NCBI RefSeq assembly: GCF_022201045.2 | Contig: NC_068557.1 | Span: 24,343,501-24,407,500 of the forward strand | Direction of reading: 5' to 3' | Source of the DNA: Citrus sinensis | Lineage: Eukaryota > Streptophyta > Magnoliopsida > Sapindales > Rutaceae | Length of the DNA stretch: 64,000 nucleotides | Shown here: piece by piece, positions 23,666-34,384 of the stretch | How the letters are laid out: each line of letters begins with the position of its first letter | How positions within the stretch are numbered: the first letter of the stretch is position 1 | Translations under genes and position numbers: made by a program | Notes under the pieces: generated by a model | What the model was told of the DNA's origin: nothing | Database searches by the model: none | Seen by the model: only the letters and a program-made list of their open reading frames with translations

Positions 23666-25077
23666 GATGTAAAGGGTCATCATTTCAGTTAAGCTTTGAC
23701 TTTTCTCCTCCTAAGACATCTGCAACAGCTTTAAAACTTGCTGGCTTTTCTTATTTGCAGGGGTCTGGCTGCCAACTTTGAACTTCAGATTCTTCCATAT
23801 TTTTTTCTGGAGACACTAGAACAGCTATCTGTTTCAATAGGTACCAATTTTGTAACCACAGCAACTGTCAAACTACTTTCTTTCGACAATTTATAGCAAT
23901 TTGAAATATGTTAATTCTTTTTTATATAAAGCACGATTATGTTATTTGTTATGCCCTCTTTTTACTTTTTCATATGTTTACTACTGATTTGGCTGAAATT
24001 ATCAAAAGAATATCTACCTTTGTTTTAGCAGGGAGTATTGTTGTTATATTTCCGTGTCATTCATATTTAACTACGTTTTCTTTTCACTTTATCTAGTTCT
24101 TATAAGCCTTCATTATCAACATAAAATATGTACCTCCATGGGTTATGTTCTATCTTTTATCTGTGTCCTAAAGTTATTCTCCATGGCAGAATCAGTTCGC
24201 CTATTACATCTACATGCCTTAGAAAAATTATATGGAGCATGTATAGTACCACAAACTTCAGGATTTGTGTAAGCCACGAAAATCTTATATGTGTGCGCTT
24301 CGTGAAGAAGAATTTGCTTGGACTAGTGGGCATGTTAGGCTTGGGATTTTAGAGTTGGACTTTTATGGAGGGGATATATGTAGTTGTAGTCTGACTATGT
24401 TATATCATATGATCCCCTTAAACGTTTTTATCGCATTAGGAGATGAGTATACTCTTTCGTTTTCAGAATCTGACATTGTCCTAGTTAGGTCTGTTCAGTT
24501 ATTTTTCATAAATCATATAATAGGATGGTTACACGTCATAGTGGATAAAGCTAAATTCTATTAATGTTCTGCAATTTTGGTAGTTCCTAATTCTATTCCT
24601 TATCCCTTTTGTCAACTTTGTGGATAAAGATACACCATGGTCGTTCATGAATAGTTAAATACTTAGTACCAAAATGATGACCTCTGGGCACGTGGCGCCA
24701 TGGTTCGCAGCACTTGCACCTGCAATGTGTGAAACTTATGCTTTGTCTTGACCAGAAAATGAACAATAAAATCCTCAGGGAGATGTATCTTCACCCCTTT
24801 ATGTCAGTCTCAAACGTGGTTCACATGAAAAAAAAAATTCATTTTTGTTCCCAAAAATATTTATTTACTTGTGGGTAGCAAAAGCAAAGACGGTCTCTTT
24901 TGGATTACTGTACTTGTGGCACATATGTGCATTATCCAAACTCCGACTAATGCAAGCATAAGGCAGGGGGCCCTTGTCGCATGCATACATGTGGGAACAT
25001 GAAAGGCTATAAAAGCCTATAGCATTTGATAAAAAAATGTGTATGATTGTTCATTTAGTCAAAACAAATTTATCTCC
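23666..25077. other. 3' flank of BCCIP and spacer
   Basis: The sequence just after the BCCIP stop (to about 24.5 kb) has intermediate base composition and splice-like junctions, so it may hold an extended or spliced 3' UTR. No further conserved coding sequence is seen. Confidence 0.4.
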
Positions 25078-25321
25078 TAGGGGTGGACTAAAAAAATCGA
25101 TACTCAGAAAAAATCAAATCGAACCAGAGGTTCGGTTTAATTTTTAAAATTATATAAAAAAAAAGTGGACGGTTTATATGAAGAAAATTAAAAAAAAATC
25201 GAATTAGTAATAAAATCAATTCAATTTGAATTATTATTATTTTTAAAAAAAAAATCAGATTATTATTATTTAAAAAAATTGATGGTTCAATTCGATTCGC
25301 AGTCGAACCGTTGCCCACCCT
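25078..25321. mobile_element. Small inverted-repeat element (MITE-like), ~244 bp
   Basis: The ends are short inverted repeats, 'taggggtggac' on the left and 'agggtgggcaac' on the reverse-complemented right. Direct repeats tttatctcc (25069-25077) and tttatctgc (25322-25330) flank it, matching at 8 of 9 bases. The interior is AT-rich with 'ggttcggttt' and 'cagtcgaaccg', a word type seen in many dispersed plant repeats. Confidence 0.55.
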
Positions 25322-25929
25322 TTTATCTGCACTGGCCCTTTCTTAAAGGCAAAGCTGTCTTGAAGACATCAAACATAGAGAGAGCTTTGCTTCAGCAGCC
25401 CCAAAATATGATGAAGCAACAGCTAGGAGGGGAGGCTCCAACTTTTTTTTTTAAGATTTAAATAAAAATGAGACAAAACCTGTTTTTAAAAAAAGCAACA
25501 TTCATAAACTATTCAAGTTCCAAGGGGGGAACACAATGCACATGGTTGGTAAAGGCTTTTAGGGGTTTATAACTTTCCTGGCTACTTCCCCACCACCAGG
25601 CTGGGCTGGGATATTCAACTATCCATGAATCACAATTAAAATTAAAATTAATAAAAAAAAAATAAGGAAAGGGGCCAAGCACAAATTATGAGCACGTGCG
25701 ATGGACCATCATGAGTTCGTTCCTTCCTGCATCTTTCGAGATTAAGGATAAGGTTTGTGTTTCTTTATTTTAATTACTAATCTCAAGATTATTATAAACT
25801 AAACATATTAATAATATTATAACTTAGATTTCAAGCGATGAAAAATTCAATTCTAGGAGTACATCCGGAACTTAGTAATTTCCGAGACTAATATTAATGA
25901 AAGAAATGTTGATTTATCTTTAAGATTTT

Positions 25930-26020
25930 GTTACCTTACATGTAATGTAATGTAAGGGTACAATTTTTCACAAGTCAATTTGTGAGAGACTGCTACCTTT
26001 ACGTTACATGTAAGGGTAGC
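25930..26020. repeat. Two adjacent imperfect hairpins
   Basis: 'taccttacat...atgtaagggta' (about 25931-25960) is followed by 'ctgctacctttac...gtaagggtagcag' (about 25989-26021). The second has a 13-bp stem with one mismatch and a 7-nt loop. Both share 'acatgtaa' words. It could be the remains of an inverted-repeat element. Confidence 0.5.
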
Positions 26021-26857
26021 AGCTCCCTTATCTTTATCCAATGAATGAGATAAGGCCCGTAATAAATGAATGATGCTTGTAAAGAAGAGACGAGCTCTAA
26101 GGGTATAGGGATGGGGATGATGTGAACTATTAACCATAAAGAGAAGGAATTTGCTGTGATTGAAACACGTGTAGAGAGAAGGATCCCATGGATTGTAGCA
26201 GTCCGGTATTTATTAAAACCGTTTTAGCTCATTTTGATCCATCCATAAATCTCACATGCACTATTAATAATAGGTCTGGTAACTGGGATTAATCACGTGG
26301 TAAAAATAAAGTGGTCAAAAATGGTCTCATCTTATTTAAATATTTCAGGATAAGAACAAAAGAAGGTTTGGTGGTTAATTATGAACTTAATCTTTATTAA
26401 AGAAAAAGAAAAGAAAAGAAAAGAAAAATGGGTAGGATCTTAATCTAGAAAAAACGAGGGACAGTGGAGTTAATGTTAATTAAGTATTGTCAAAACCCCA
26501 TCATTATCGGCCTTATTAAAGAGCCCAGCCGGATCCAAGTTCATTAACATTATGATTAAAGTGAATACAAATTCTCTCTCTTTTCTTTTTTTATTTATTA
26601 AAAAAAAAAATACTGTTACTGCTTTATGGTTAATATAATAGTGCTTGTTTTTCATAATGAATCACACGTTTCGCCTTTTAGTTTTTCTACGAGTCAAGAA
26701 CCTTCGGTAATTGCTGTCTACTCAATTTTCTTGCATGCGCTTAATTTATGATTAAACCCAAAAATCTCCATCACTGGCCTCCACTCTAGTAGGGATTAGG
26801 GCGCAGGAATTCAAGCTTTAATTTCAATTATGTGGGCGTTGATATTTGATTTTCTCT

Positions 26858-26884
26858 TTATTATTATTATTATTATTATTATTT
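26858..26884. repeat. (TTA)n microsatellite
   Basis: About nine uninterrupted TTA units. Confidence 0.9.
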
Positions 26885-27499
26885 TGGAGTAGACATACAT
26901 ATCCTACAAAAATATGATTAGAATCAATGATAAAATTATATAAATTTATTTTAACTCCAGTTAAATTAAAATAACTAATATAAATTATTGTTATACGTAT
27001 AGTTTTTTTCTTTTATTTTGAAGGACTGTTATGAACCTTATTTATTATATTATAAATTATTAAAAAAAAATTGTTGAGGACTAATATCAAAAGTGTTTAT
27101 CCAATAGGATACATGAGACATAGTTAAATTACTACTAAGGTTTAAAGATATTTTTTAAGGATTAGATGGGGTCACAATCTAACCTACCTGAAGCCCTCCT
27201 CATCCTTTTCCACTAGTATAACAAATATCTCCTAATAATATTAGTGAGAGTGAAAATAATTTAAATAATATATTCTTATAAAAATTCTTAATTGTGATTA
27301 TTCGTAGGTCTTTATTTGTAACAATATATCGATATTTCGTGTGGAGGGAGGAAAAAAAAAAAAAAAAGGGGGGGATAGTAATAAGTAAGGTTAAAAAGAA
27401 AAATAGTGTTGACTTTTAGTTTGAAATCACCAAAACAATGGGGGGGCTAGGCTTGCCTAGGCTAGGTGACTACTAGCTAGTGACGCAAAATTTGGGGAT

Positions 27500-27760
27500 T
27501 AAGCTCTGAGGGAGTAGTGCAGGAGCAGCGAGCGAGGGGAAAAGATCTTTCGAGTGGGGCCCACGAGCACGCAGGAGGAACCCCGCCGTTTCCAGACAGG
27601 AGAGTGACAGATCACATAGCGCGTCGGGTGCACGCTTCGGTCGGCGAGTAAGCCACCCACCTACTTGGTACGACCCTCACTGGCAGTGCCAGGCTGTCCC
27701 GTAGCCTTCGATGGTACAAAACCAACCAACACTCTCTCAGAGAGCGCGTGCCGCTGCGAG
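27500..27760. promoter_or_regulatory. GC-rich island, possible regulatory region
   Basis: About 260 bp are markedly richer in G+C than the flanks and carry a TCP/site-II-like 'gtggggcccac' near 27556. It has no convincing open frame. It lies 6.7 kb upstream of the DELLA start with no gene between. It could be a conserved non-coding element or the promoter of an unrecognised non-coding transcript. Confidence 0.3.
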
Positions 27761-27985
27761 CATCTAATCTCACTTCAAGAATTTCTACTTTTCTAGTGTC
27801 TTGAGAAAATCACTGAAATAGGGTTTGCCGGGGACAAAACTACCGTCGTAGTAATATCGATAAGTAATACCGATAAGGGGTAATGATTAATATTATTAGA
27901 TTTCTCTTCCAAATCTTAAAAAAAAAAAAACTCATAATTGAATATAATTTGATAATTACACTTAACTTTTAATGTGTCAGATGTA

Positions 27986-28493
27986 TCAATAGGCATTTGA
28001 TCTAATGAGAGAAGATTTATAAAAGGCTTGCACTTATAATATTGAGTGTAAGAATTCGATCTTTTATAAAAATATTATGGTGGTTAGTTTTAATACTCTC
28101 TTAATTATCAACTATTTAGTGGAGACAGTCTCTCTTATGAAATGTGATAGAGTAAGCATCCTTCGAATATTAGAGAGGGGACAGTCTCAATGGGTTAATG
28201 TATGTTCACCCCTCGAATATTAGAGAGAGGACAATCTCAGTGAGTTAATGTATGACAGTGTCTAAGTTGTTTAGTACGATTGATGTAATAAATACTGTAA
28301 TTGTAATGTCTGATGTAATATCAGCAACAACGACAGTCTCAGTGGGTTAATGTCCCAGTTATTTAGTACGATTGATGTTATAAATATTGTAATTGTAATA
28401 TCTAATGTAATATAATAATTATAAATATTATAATTATAATATTTGATATAATATCACTAACAATCTCTATATAACAAAATTAAAAAATTAAAA
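27986..28493 (+). mobile_element. tRNA-derived SINE, family 1, copy A (with internal duplications)
   Basis: The head 'ggcatttgatctaatgagag' and downstream 'cttgcacttataatattgag' align with the copies at 52256-52579 and 39152-39502. The RNA polymerase III box A is degraded, and box B reads 'aattcgatctt'. Flanks are near-repeats (aatgtgtcagatgta / aatgtcgcagatata). The 3' half is expanded by at least two partial duplications of the 'agtctcagtgggttaatgt' and 'gtacgattgatgt' segments, making this copy about 180 bp longer than the others. Confidence 0.75.
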
Positions 28494-30243
28494 AATGTCG
28501 CAGATATAAGCTTATACATTATGTATCGTCTCGTAAATACTATTGACCCTGCAGCGGAACATGAACACTTTAAGTGAGGCCACTGAAGTGGAGATTGAAA
28601 ACGAAAGGGCTTCTTACTTTTACAACACACGTATAGTCTAAATATACAAAAGTTACTAGCCACCTAAAGATTCCTATTTTTGGCACCAAATTAGGGATGC
28701 AAAGTTATTATTATTTTCCCCTTTTTGTCCTTTTGATATCCACCATTCGTTCGCCTCTAAGAAACGAGAAATACAAGAAAACCTGATATTATTATCATCA
28801 TGATAAGAATGCTGGAAATGTTGATATATCTGTACGTATTTGACTTAGATATTTGTGACATCCACTTACTTCGAAATTGTGATCGTAGTGAGTTGCATCA
28901 TATAATTATCATTTATCAGAACAATCACGTATTGGAACTTTGTTTGGGCAGCAATTATATTTGAGTATGTTGGAGAAAGAGACGGACGAATTGCAGGGAC
29001 ATGCCAACCAAGCTAGCGAAGAAGGTATTAAACATCTTTCTTCTTCTTAATTTCATTTTCAAAGCAAAACGTAAGCCTATCATTACGCCTAATCGTTCGT
29101 AGATAAGTTTGTTTACATCAAATTATTTGAATATTTATTTTTCATTTTGATGATTATTTCTTTGTTCGTAATAATCGTTTGGTAGTATATGCACTCAGTT
29201 CACGGCCGGCGCTGGTCCTCAATATATTGTATACGTCAAATATTCAACAAACGATGTTTACGAAAATTACGTGCCAAAATTATTTTATTACATGTTTGTT
29301 GGTTGATTGTTTTATATGAATGTTTTAAAGTATAATTGATCAAGTTTGACAAATGACAAATTATCTTGAAAAATAATAATTGTATGGTGGTGCATGAGAG
29401 TGATGTGACCAAATAAATAAAACAATCAATAACAAATTATTTTGTTATGATGACAAATTCTCAATACATTATTAAGAAAATTCATGTTAATTAAAGAAAA
29501 TAAATGATCAAATATGATAAGTTAAAGAACAAAAACATATAATTTACAAAGGATTAAAAAAATTAAAACGTAACATGACAATGCATGTGTATCTATGTCA
29601 TCAATTTTTTTAAGCAAAACATTATACGAGAGTTGCAATCTTTTTGGAATAATTTAGCTGTCAAATGGGGAAGACTCTAAGTTCCCAAATGTGCTTTAAT
29701 ACTGGAGATTGATTTTATTCCATTTGTTTTTAATTTAAACTAGTAAATTAATGTTGAAAAAAAATATATAAAAGTTACATTACGAATCTGTCGATAAAAT
29801 TAAAGAAAATGTTATATAAACAGTAGTAAGACAGCAAGGTTGATACAGTAACATATATAATATTATCTTTTTGTATTCTATATTATCGTAGCATAAATTA
29901 TACTTGGGAGGCTGTCACCTTACAGCAGCCGTAACGTAGCTAGCCCTCCCCACGTTACTTGTATTTATATCTTCTTTCTTTCTTACTGTAATTCAAATAG
30001 CAGCGTTTTAAAAGTAATAATTTTGTGTGAGTTTTAATGTAAAAATATTTATTTTCTTATAAATCACTCGAATCTCCTTTCAAATAAAATAAAACAAAAT
30101 TAAAGCACAGAAATCGCCTAATTGGGGCGCCCAAGAATCTCAAGAGTCGGCTCTCAAAATAAGTCTCAGCAGGAGTGCAGGACCCAAAACATCGGGAATG
30201 ATCTCCCTTGGGGGCGGGCCCCATCGCCAGACGGTCGCGTCAA

Positions 30244-30395
30244 CACGTGTAACGATCACGTGGTGACGGTGGGTCCGACTCTGCCCTAGCCACTCAGTAA
30301 ACGCAGTAGCACCGGTGGCAGTAGTGAACAGCTAACGCAAAACTTTACTCATCTCCTCAGAAGCGGGGCCCGTTACCACGTGTACGGTTCACGTG
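30244..30395. promoter_or_regulatory. Duplicated paired G-box module
   Basis: Perfect CACGTG hexamers lie at 30244, 30257, 30377 and 30390. They form two pairs, each with 13 bp between starts. The pair units are cacgtgtaacgatcacgtgg and cacgtgtacggttcacgtgg, matching at 17 of 20 bases, 133 bp apart. A fifth CACGTG lies at 30745. CACGTG is the core site of plant bZIP (ABRE/G-box) and bHLH (PIF, MYC) factors. The block sits 3.6-4.1 kb upstream of the DELLA start with no gene between, so a distal enhancer is plausible but unproven. Confidence 0.5.
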
Positions 30396-30855
30396 GCGTC
30401 GTGGTGGTGTCAGTTCACCTGCGGGGCCTAATGCCTGGCTGCCTGTTCATCATCACAGTTATTCGTTCACTGAGAAAAACAATAAAGAAATATTAACTAA
30501 ATCCGAGGTGGGCCCCAATTTTGTGCGGGAAAAAAGTCATGTAAATTGTAATGGTGGAACATCAGGAGGCAAAAGCCCGTTACTAACGCCGTTATGTTTT
30601 TACCGGGGGGCCATTTGACGGATGGATGGCTGTGGCCTGTGGAGTGGCTGACGTTAACGGCGGAGTAGTATTTGTCAATTGGTCTCCTTCATGTAGGGCA
30701 GGTCCGACTTTTGATTAGTCCTTTACAAAGATGCATCCACGCGCCACGTGCACATGCTAATTTCTGTAACATTTTAATTTTAGCGAGAAAAAAAAAGCGC
30801 GTTAAAATGAAATGGATGTTTTATTTCTTTTAATCATTAGATTAAAAGTTGTGTT

Positions 30856-30863
<8 letters not shown>

Positions 30864-30895
<32 letters not shown>
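30864..30895. repeat. (AT)n microsatellite
   Basis: 32 nt of alternating AT following a short GT run. Confidence 0.95.
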
Positions 30896-30898
<3 letters not shown>

Positions 30899-32417
30899 TT
30901 TTGAAATAAAATTTAACAAAATTATCAGCCATCCACTTAAATATTATCATGTTGAAAAAAATGTTATAAAAATTTAAATTGTTCACCTATTATTCACAAT
31001 ATGTAAATATGTATCAACTATCTACTCAAAATGACAAAATAAAAATAAACTAATTAAAATAAAATTCTGTCTTTTTGTAGATGATTGATGCAAATTATTT
31101 ATATTAAGTAGATAATTTAACGAATTCAAACTTTATAGTATTTTTTATAATGAGATAAAATTCATGTGGAATTGTGGATGATTGATAATTTTCTTAAAAT
31201 TAAAAAGGAAAATGAAAATGATAGAAATGAATATATATCATGAATTATCTCTGTATTTTAAGTCGTATATGCACAGTTTCCCTTTATCTAATTTTAGGAA
31301 TTAGATTTGAGTTTCTTTCAATAGTCTTTGTTGTGTAATTTTCACATATTTAATTTATAATAAATACGAATGAAAATATATTTAAAATGATAAAAATGTA
31401 TTTAAAAATAATGGTAATATCTAAAAATTGTGGTACTAAAAGATTATTGCCTATTATAAAAACAATAAAGTAGTAGATAGTATATATAAAATTTAATGAA
31501 AGAAATTGATAATCTCTTTTTAAATTATGACGAACCAAGAATTTATATACACTTTTAAATTGTGATCACCGAATTTGAATAACAACAAGGGACAACCATT
31601 TTGTTAAATAGGTAAGATTTTTGTTTCTATTCAATTCTTCAAATGTAATATTTAAAAAAATATATTTCTCATAGTGAAAAATCATCACCCGCTTAAATGA
31701 ATATTACATTACTTATCACATCATTTACAACAAAATTTAAAATGTCTATCATTACTCTTCTATGGATTAATGAATATAATGATCTAATTTTCTTTTTTTT
31801 TTTCTTTTTATTCCTATTTCTCTTGTGGGAAATTTTCTTAATTATTGTGGGCCTTGGGCTTCCAATTATGTGTAGAATTTATTGATATGGAAATTCAATT
31901 ACGGCAAGTCTTCATGAATTGCCAATCCATGTTGGGACAACAGATTCTTTGAATGTGCTTCTCCCTCCGGTGACAATCAATGATTTCATTTCTGAATTAA
32001 ACACCAAGGCATATCATTATTTAAATTCGCCTTTCATAAACTTGATATGGTAACGCCCATTTTTCACTCTTCCCATTTTTTGAAGTCTGAAAAAGCATCC
32101 CAATATATAAATGTTCTCATAATATTTATTATTTTGAACTATTAAAGTAGAAAGATACTCACGAGTCACGAGTGACCACCTCGAGCCCTCGTCCGCAACC
32201 TCTAATTGTCAACCGTCCGGGGCGGTCGATGTAGCCCCTAAAGGCAACTTAATTTCAGCATCCTTTTATGTTAAATTAGCAGTTAGAATATTTGTTATCA
32301 TATCTATTCAAATTTATAAATATCTCATACCAAAAAATTTTCTTTCATTGTAGATCAATGATTAAAATTACTTTGTCACTGACCAACGCTTGACGATAGC
32401 AATTGCGACTCAAGCAG

Positions 32418-32782
32418 TAGGGTTGGCAATGGGACGGGATGTGATGAGATTTACCAATCTCAGTCACATTCCGTATATGCAAATGGGATGAAAAAACATC
32501 CCAATCTCGTTACTATATTTTTTTTGGGACAAAAATATGTCTCAATCTCATCCCAAAAGAGATGGGATCCTGCGGGATCCCATCCCAATTGGAAAAATTT
32601 TTATTCTTAATCGGTAATGAGACGGGATGGGACGGAATTTTTCAATCCCACTCCCGTCCTGCATATGTAATTGAGATAAAAAAATGTCTCAATCTCGTCC
32701 CTAAATTTTTTTATAGGACAAAAATATGTCTCAATTCCGTCCCAAATAAATTACATCCCATCGGAAAAAATTATCATCCCTA
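32418..32782. mobile_element. Dispersed repeat with inverted ends, ~365 bp
   Basis: The ends are inverted ('tagggttggcaatggga' on the left, 'tagggatgataatttttt' on the reverse-complemented right). Near-identical flanks, gactcaagca and gactcagca, suggest a target duplication with one indel. Inside, a GGGATGGGA-rich segment is present twice with about 190 bp spacing (gggacgggatg...gtctcaatctc). I recognise this as a common plant dispersed repeat type but cannot name the family. Confidence 0.55.
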
Positions 32783-33255
32783 GACTCAGCAACATCATTC
32801 TTAAATTTTCCGTGGACCGACCGACCTATCTACAAATTAAATTAAAGGAACCAACCGGTTCATTATTATTATTTGTTATTATTGAATTTCTATTTTCAAT
32901 TGAAAATTAGATTTATTTTTTCTTTAAAAAAAAAAACTCAAAAGTAGGATTAGATGTTGAAATTTGAAACCATGAATCAAAAACCTACTCCAATTAATGA
33001 CCGATCCATGTTCATACTCCTGCCGTGGAATTTATACTCCTATTTTTTTCAGAAACTGAAGCCTAACCTATAACATCCTAGATTTAACCTATAAAGACTA
33101 TACCTGCAACCTCAATTTACTCGAGAAAATTTAAAAAAAAAAACAAAAAATAAAAACCAAAGAGCCGTAGACGGGAATTGGGAATATTTTTAAGAGGCAT
33201 GAACTGAAACTAAATTCAGCTTGAAATATTAAAAAAAAAAAAAATACTGCACTTA
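32783..33255. other. AT-rich spacer
   Basis: No gene, repeat boundary or clear regulatory motif was seen. Confidence 0.4.
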
Positions 33256-33870
33256 GGGCGCGTTTTGGTAATTTGCATTACATTAAAACATTATTCTTAT
33301 GTCTGGTTATAATTTTTTTATTGCATTTAACATATAATCATTTAACTTTTATTATTTAATAAAGCATAATAAATTTAAATTTATTAAATATTAATTCATA
33401 TTCAAATAAAAATTTTAATTTAAATAATAATATAAGATAATAATTAAATTAAATATTTAATAAATAGATAATAATACGTTATTTCACTTTCATTACATAA
33501 AATCATTTTAATTTATTTTAATCTTTTATAATTTACTAAAATACTAATTTTTAAATTAAAAAGTTATATTTGACATTAATAAATAGAAAAAAAATTCATA
33601 ATTGAATATTATATTTTTAAAATATTATAATATGATTATACTAAAGTATAATATTATTGAAATAACAAAACGTGATATTGTAATATTCTATCATTTAAGA
33701 GTAGTATGTTAGTAAATCATTTTTTTATATTATAAAATTAACATATAAATTTTTAAAAAAAATAACAGTAACAGTTTGTACTACAACTGCATACATAAAT
33801 AGCGGCCTCGTTCCTGTTAACATAGTATTATACAATGTAATAATACAGTGTTATAGTACCAAAAACACCC
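33256..33870. mobile_element. Tourist-like MITE (PIF/Harbinger type), 615 bp, at the DELLA promoter
   Basis: The left end 'gggcgcgttttggtaat' and reverse-complemented right end 'gggtgtttttggtactat' fit the PIF/Harbinger terminus (GGGNNTGTTTGG-like). The element is flanked on both sides by TTA (33253-33255 and 33871-33873), the target preferred by this superfamily. The interior is over 80% A+T by eye and non-coding. Its right end is 67 bp from the candidate DELLA TATA box. Confidence 0.78.
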
Positions 33871-33937
33871 TTAAAGTTATTATTACCTTAAAAAGTGAAG
33901 AAAGGAGGAAGTGGCCGTTTACTCGTTTTTAGTCTCT

Positions 33938-33943
33938 TATATA
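33938..33943 (+). promoter_or_regulatory. Candidate TATA box of the DELLA gene
   Basis: TATATA within 'cttatatacc' lies about 450 bp before the start codon and would give a leader of roughly 415 nt, CT-rich in part. A second candidate, 'aatatatagcc', lies at about 34036. Assignment is by motif and position only. Confidence 0.35.
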
Positions 33944-34174
33944 CCAACAACATAATAAAAATTGCATATTTAGCATCTTATCTGCAAAAAGCTTTGAGCT
34001 GTAGTTGTAGTTGCAGCTGCTGCTTGGTAATAGGCAATATATAGCCCTTTAGTGTCTTTTTCTTTCTTTCCCTCTCTTCATTGGAGCTCGCGCCACATCA
34101 CGAGCGTTTTTTTTTTTTTTTACTTCTTCTTTCTCTCTTCTAATTATTTTCACTCTCTCAACTGACCTGAGTCT

Positions 34175-34302
34175 ATGGATTTTTAACATTTTTTTATATT
34201 TTGTTCTGTTGTAATGTTCAAGTGGCAGTGCTAGCACGGAGTAATCCCCAATCCCCAATGCTCAGAATTCAGATTCTTCCCCCCATTCGCAGCCTTGATT
34301 AA
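34175..34302 (+). promoter_or_regulatory. Three short uORFs in the DELLA leader
   Basis: If the leader is unspliced, it contains upstream ATGs at 34175 (3 codons before stop), 34214 (6 codons, ending 34234) and 34258 (14 codons, ending 34302). All end before the main ATG at 34385. Their effect on translation is unknown. Confidence 0.4.
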
Positions 34303-34384
34303 AGCCTTCTCTTTGTTTTCTGAGCTCCGCCACTCACACCCACCAAAATTACATCGAACCAAATCAAATAAGAAAAAAAAGGCC

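Larger units (their letters stand above)
25322..27985. other. Intergenic spacer with hairpins and a GC-rich island
   Basis: No gene is seen. Two adjacent imperfect hairpins lie near 25930-26020, a (TTA)n microsatellite near 26858-26884, and a GC-rich island at about 27500-27760 in otherwise AT-rich DNA. Confidence 0.5.
28494..32417. other. Intergenic spacer
   Basis: No gene is seen. A GC-rich block with five G-boxes lies at about 30120-30760 (listed separately), followed by an (AT)n microsatellite and AT-rich DNA. Confidence 0.5.

Noticed and set aside
28861-30000. A relic of the 2.64 kb element family centred near 29930
   Set aside because: Only one ~20-bp terminus-like word is seen, with no second end or TSD, so no element was annotated there.
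34295-34384. 30-codon N-terminal extension of the DELLA frame
   Set aside because: It has no ATG (the frame begins TTG ATT AAA), and family members begin with MKR-type sequences as at 34385.
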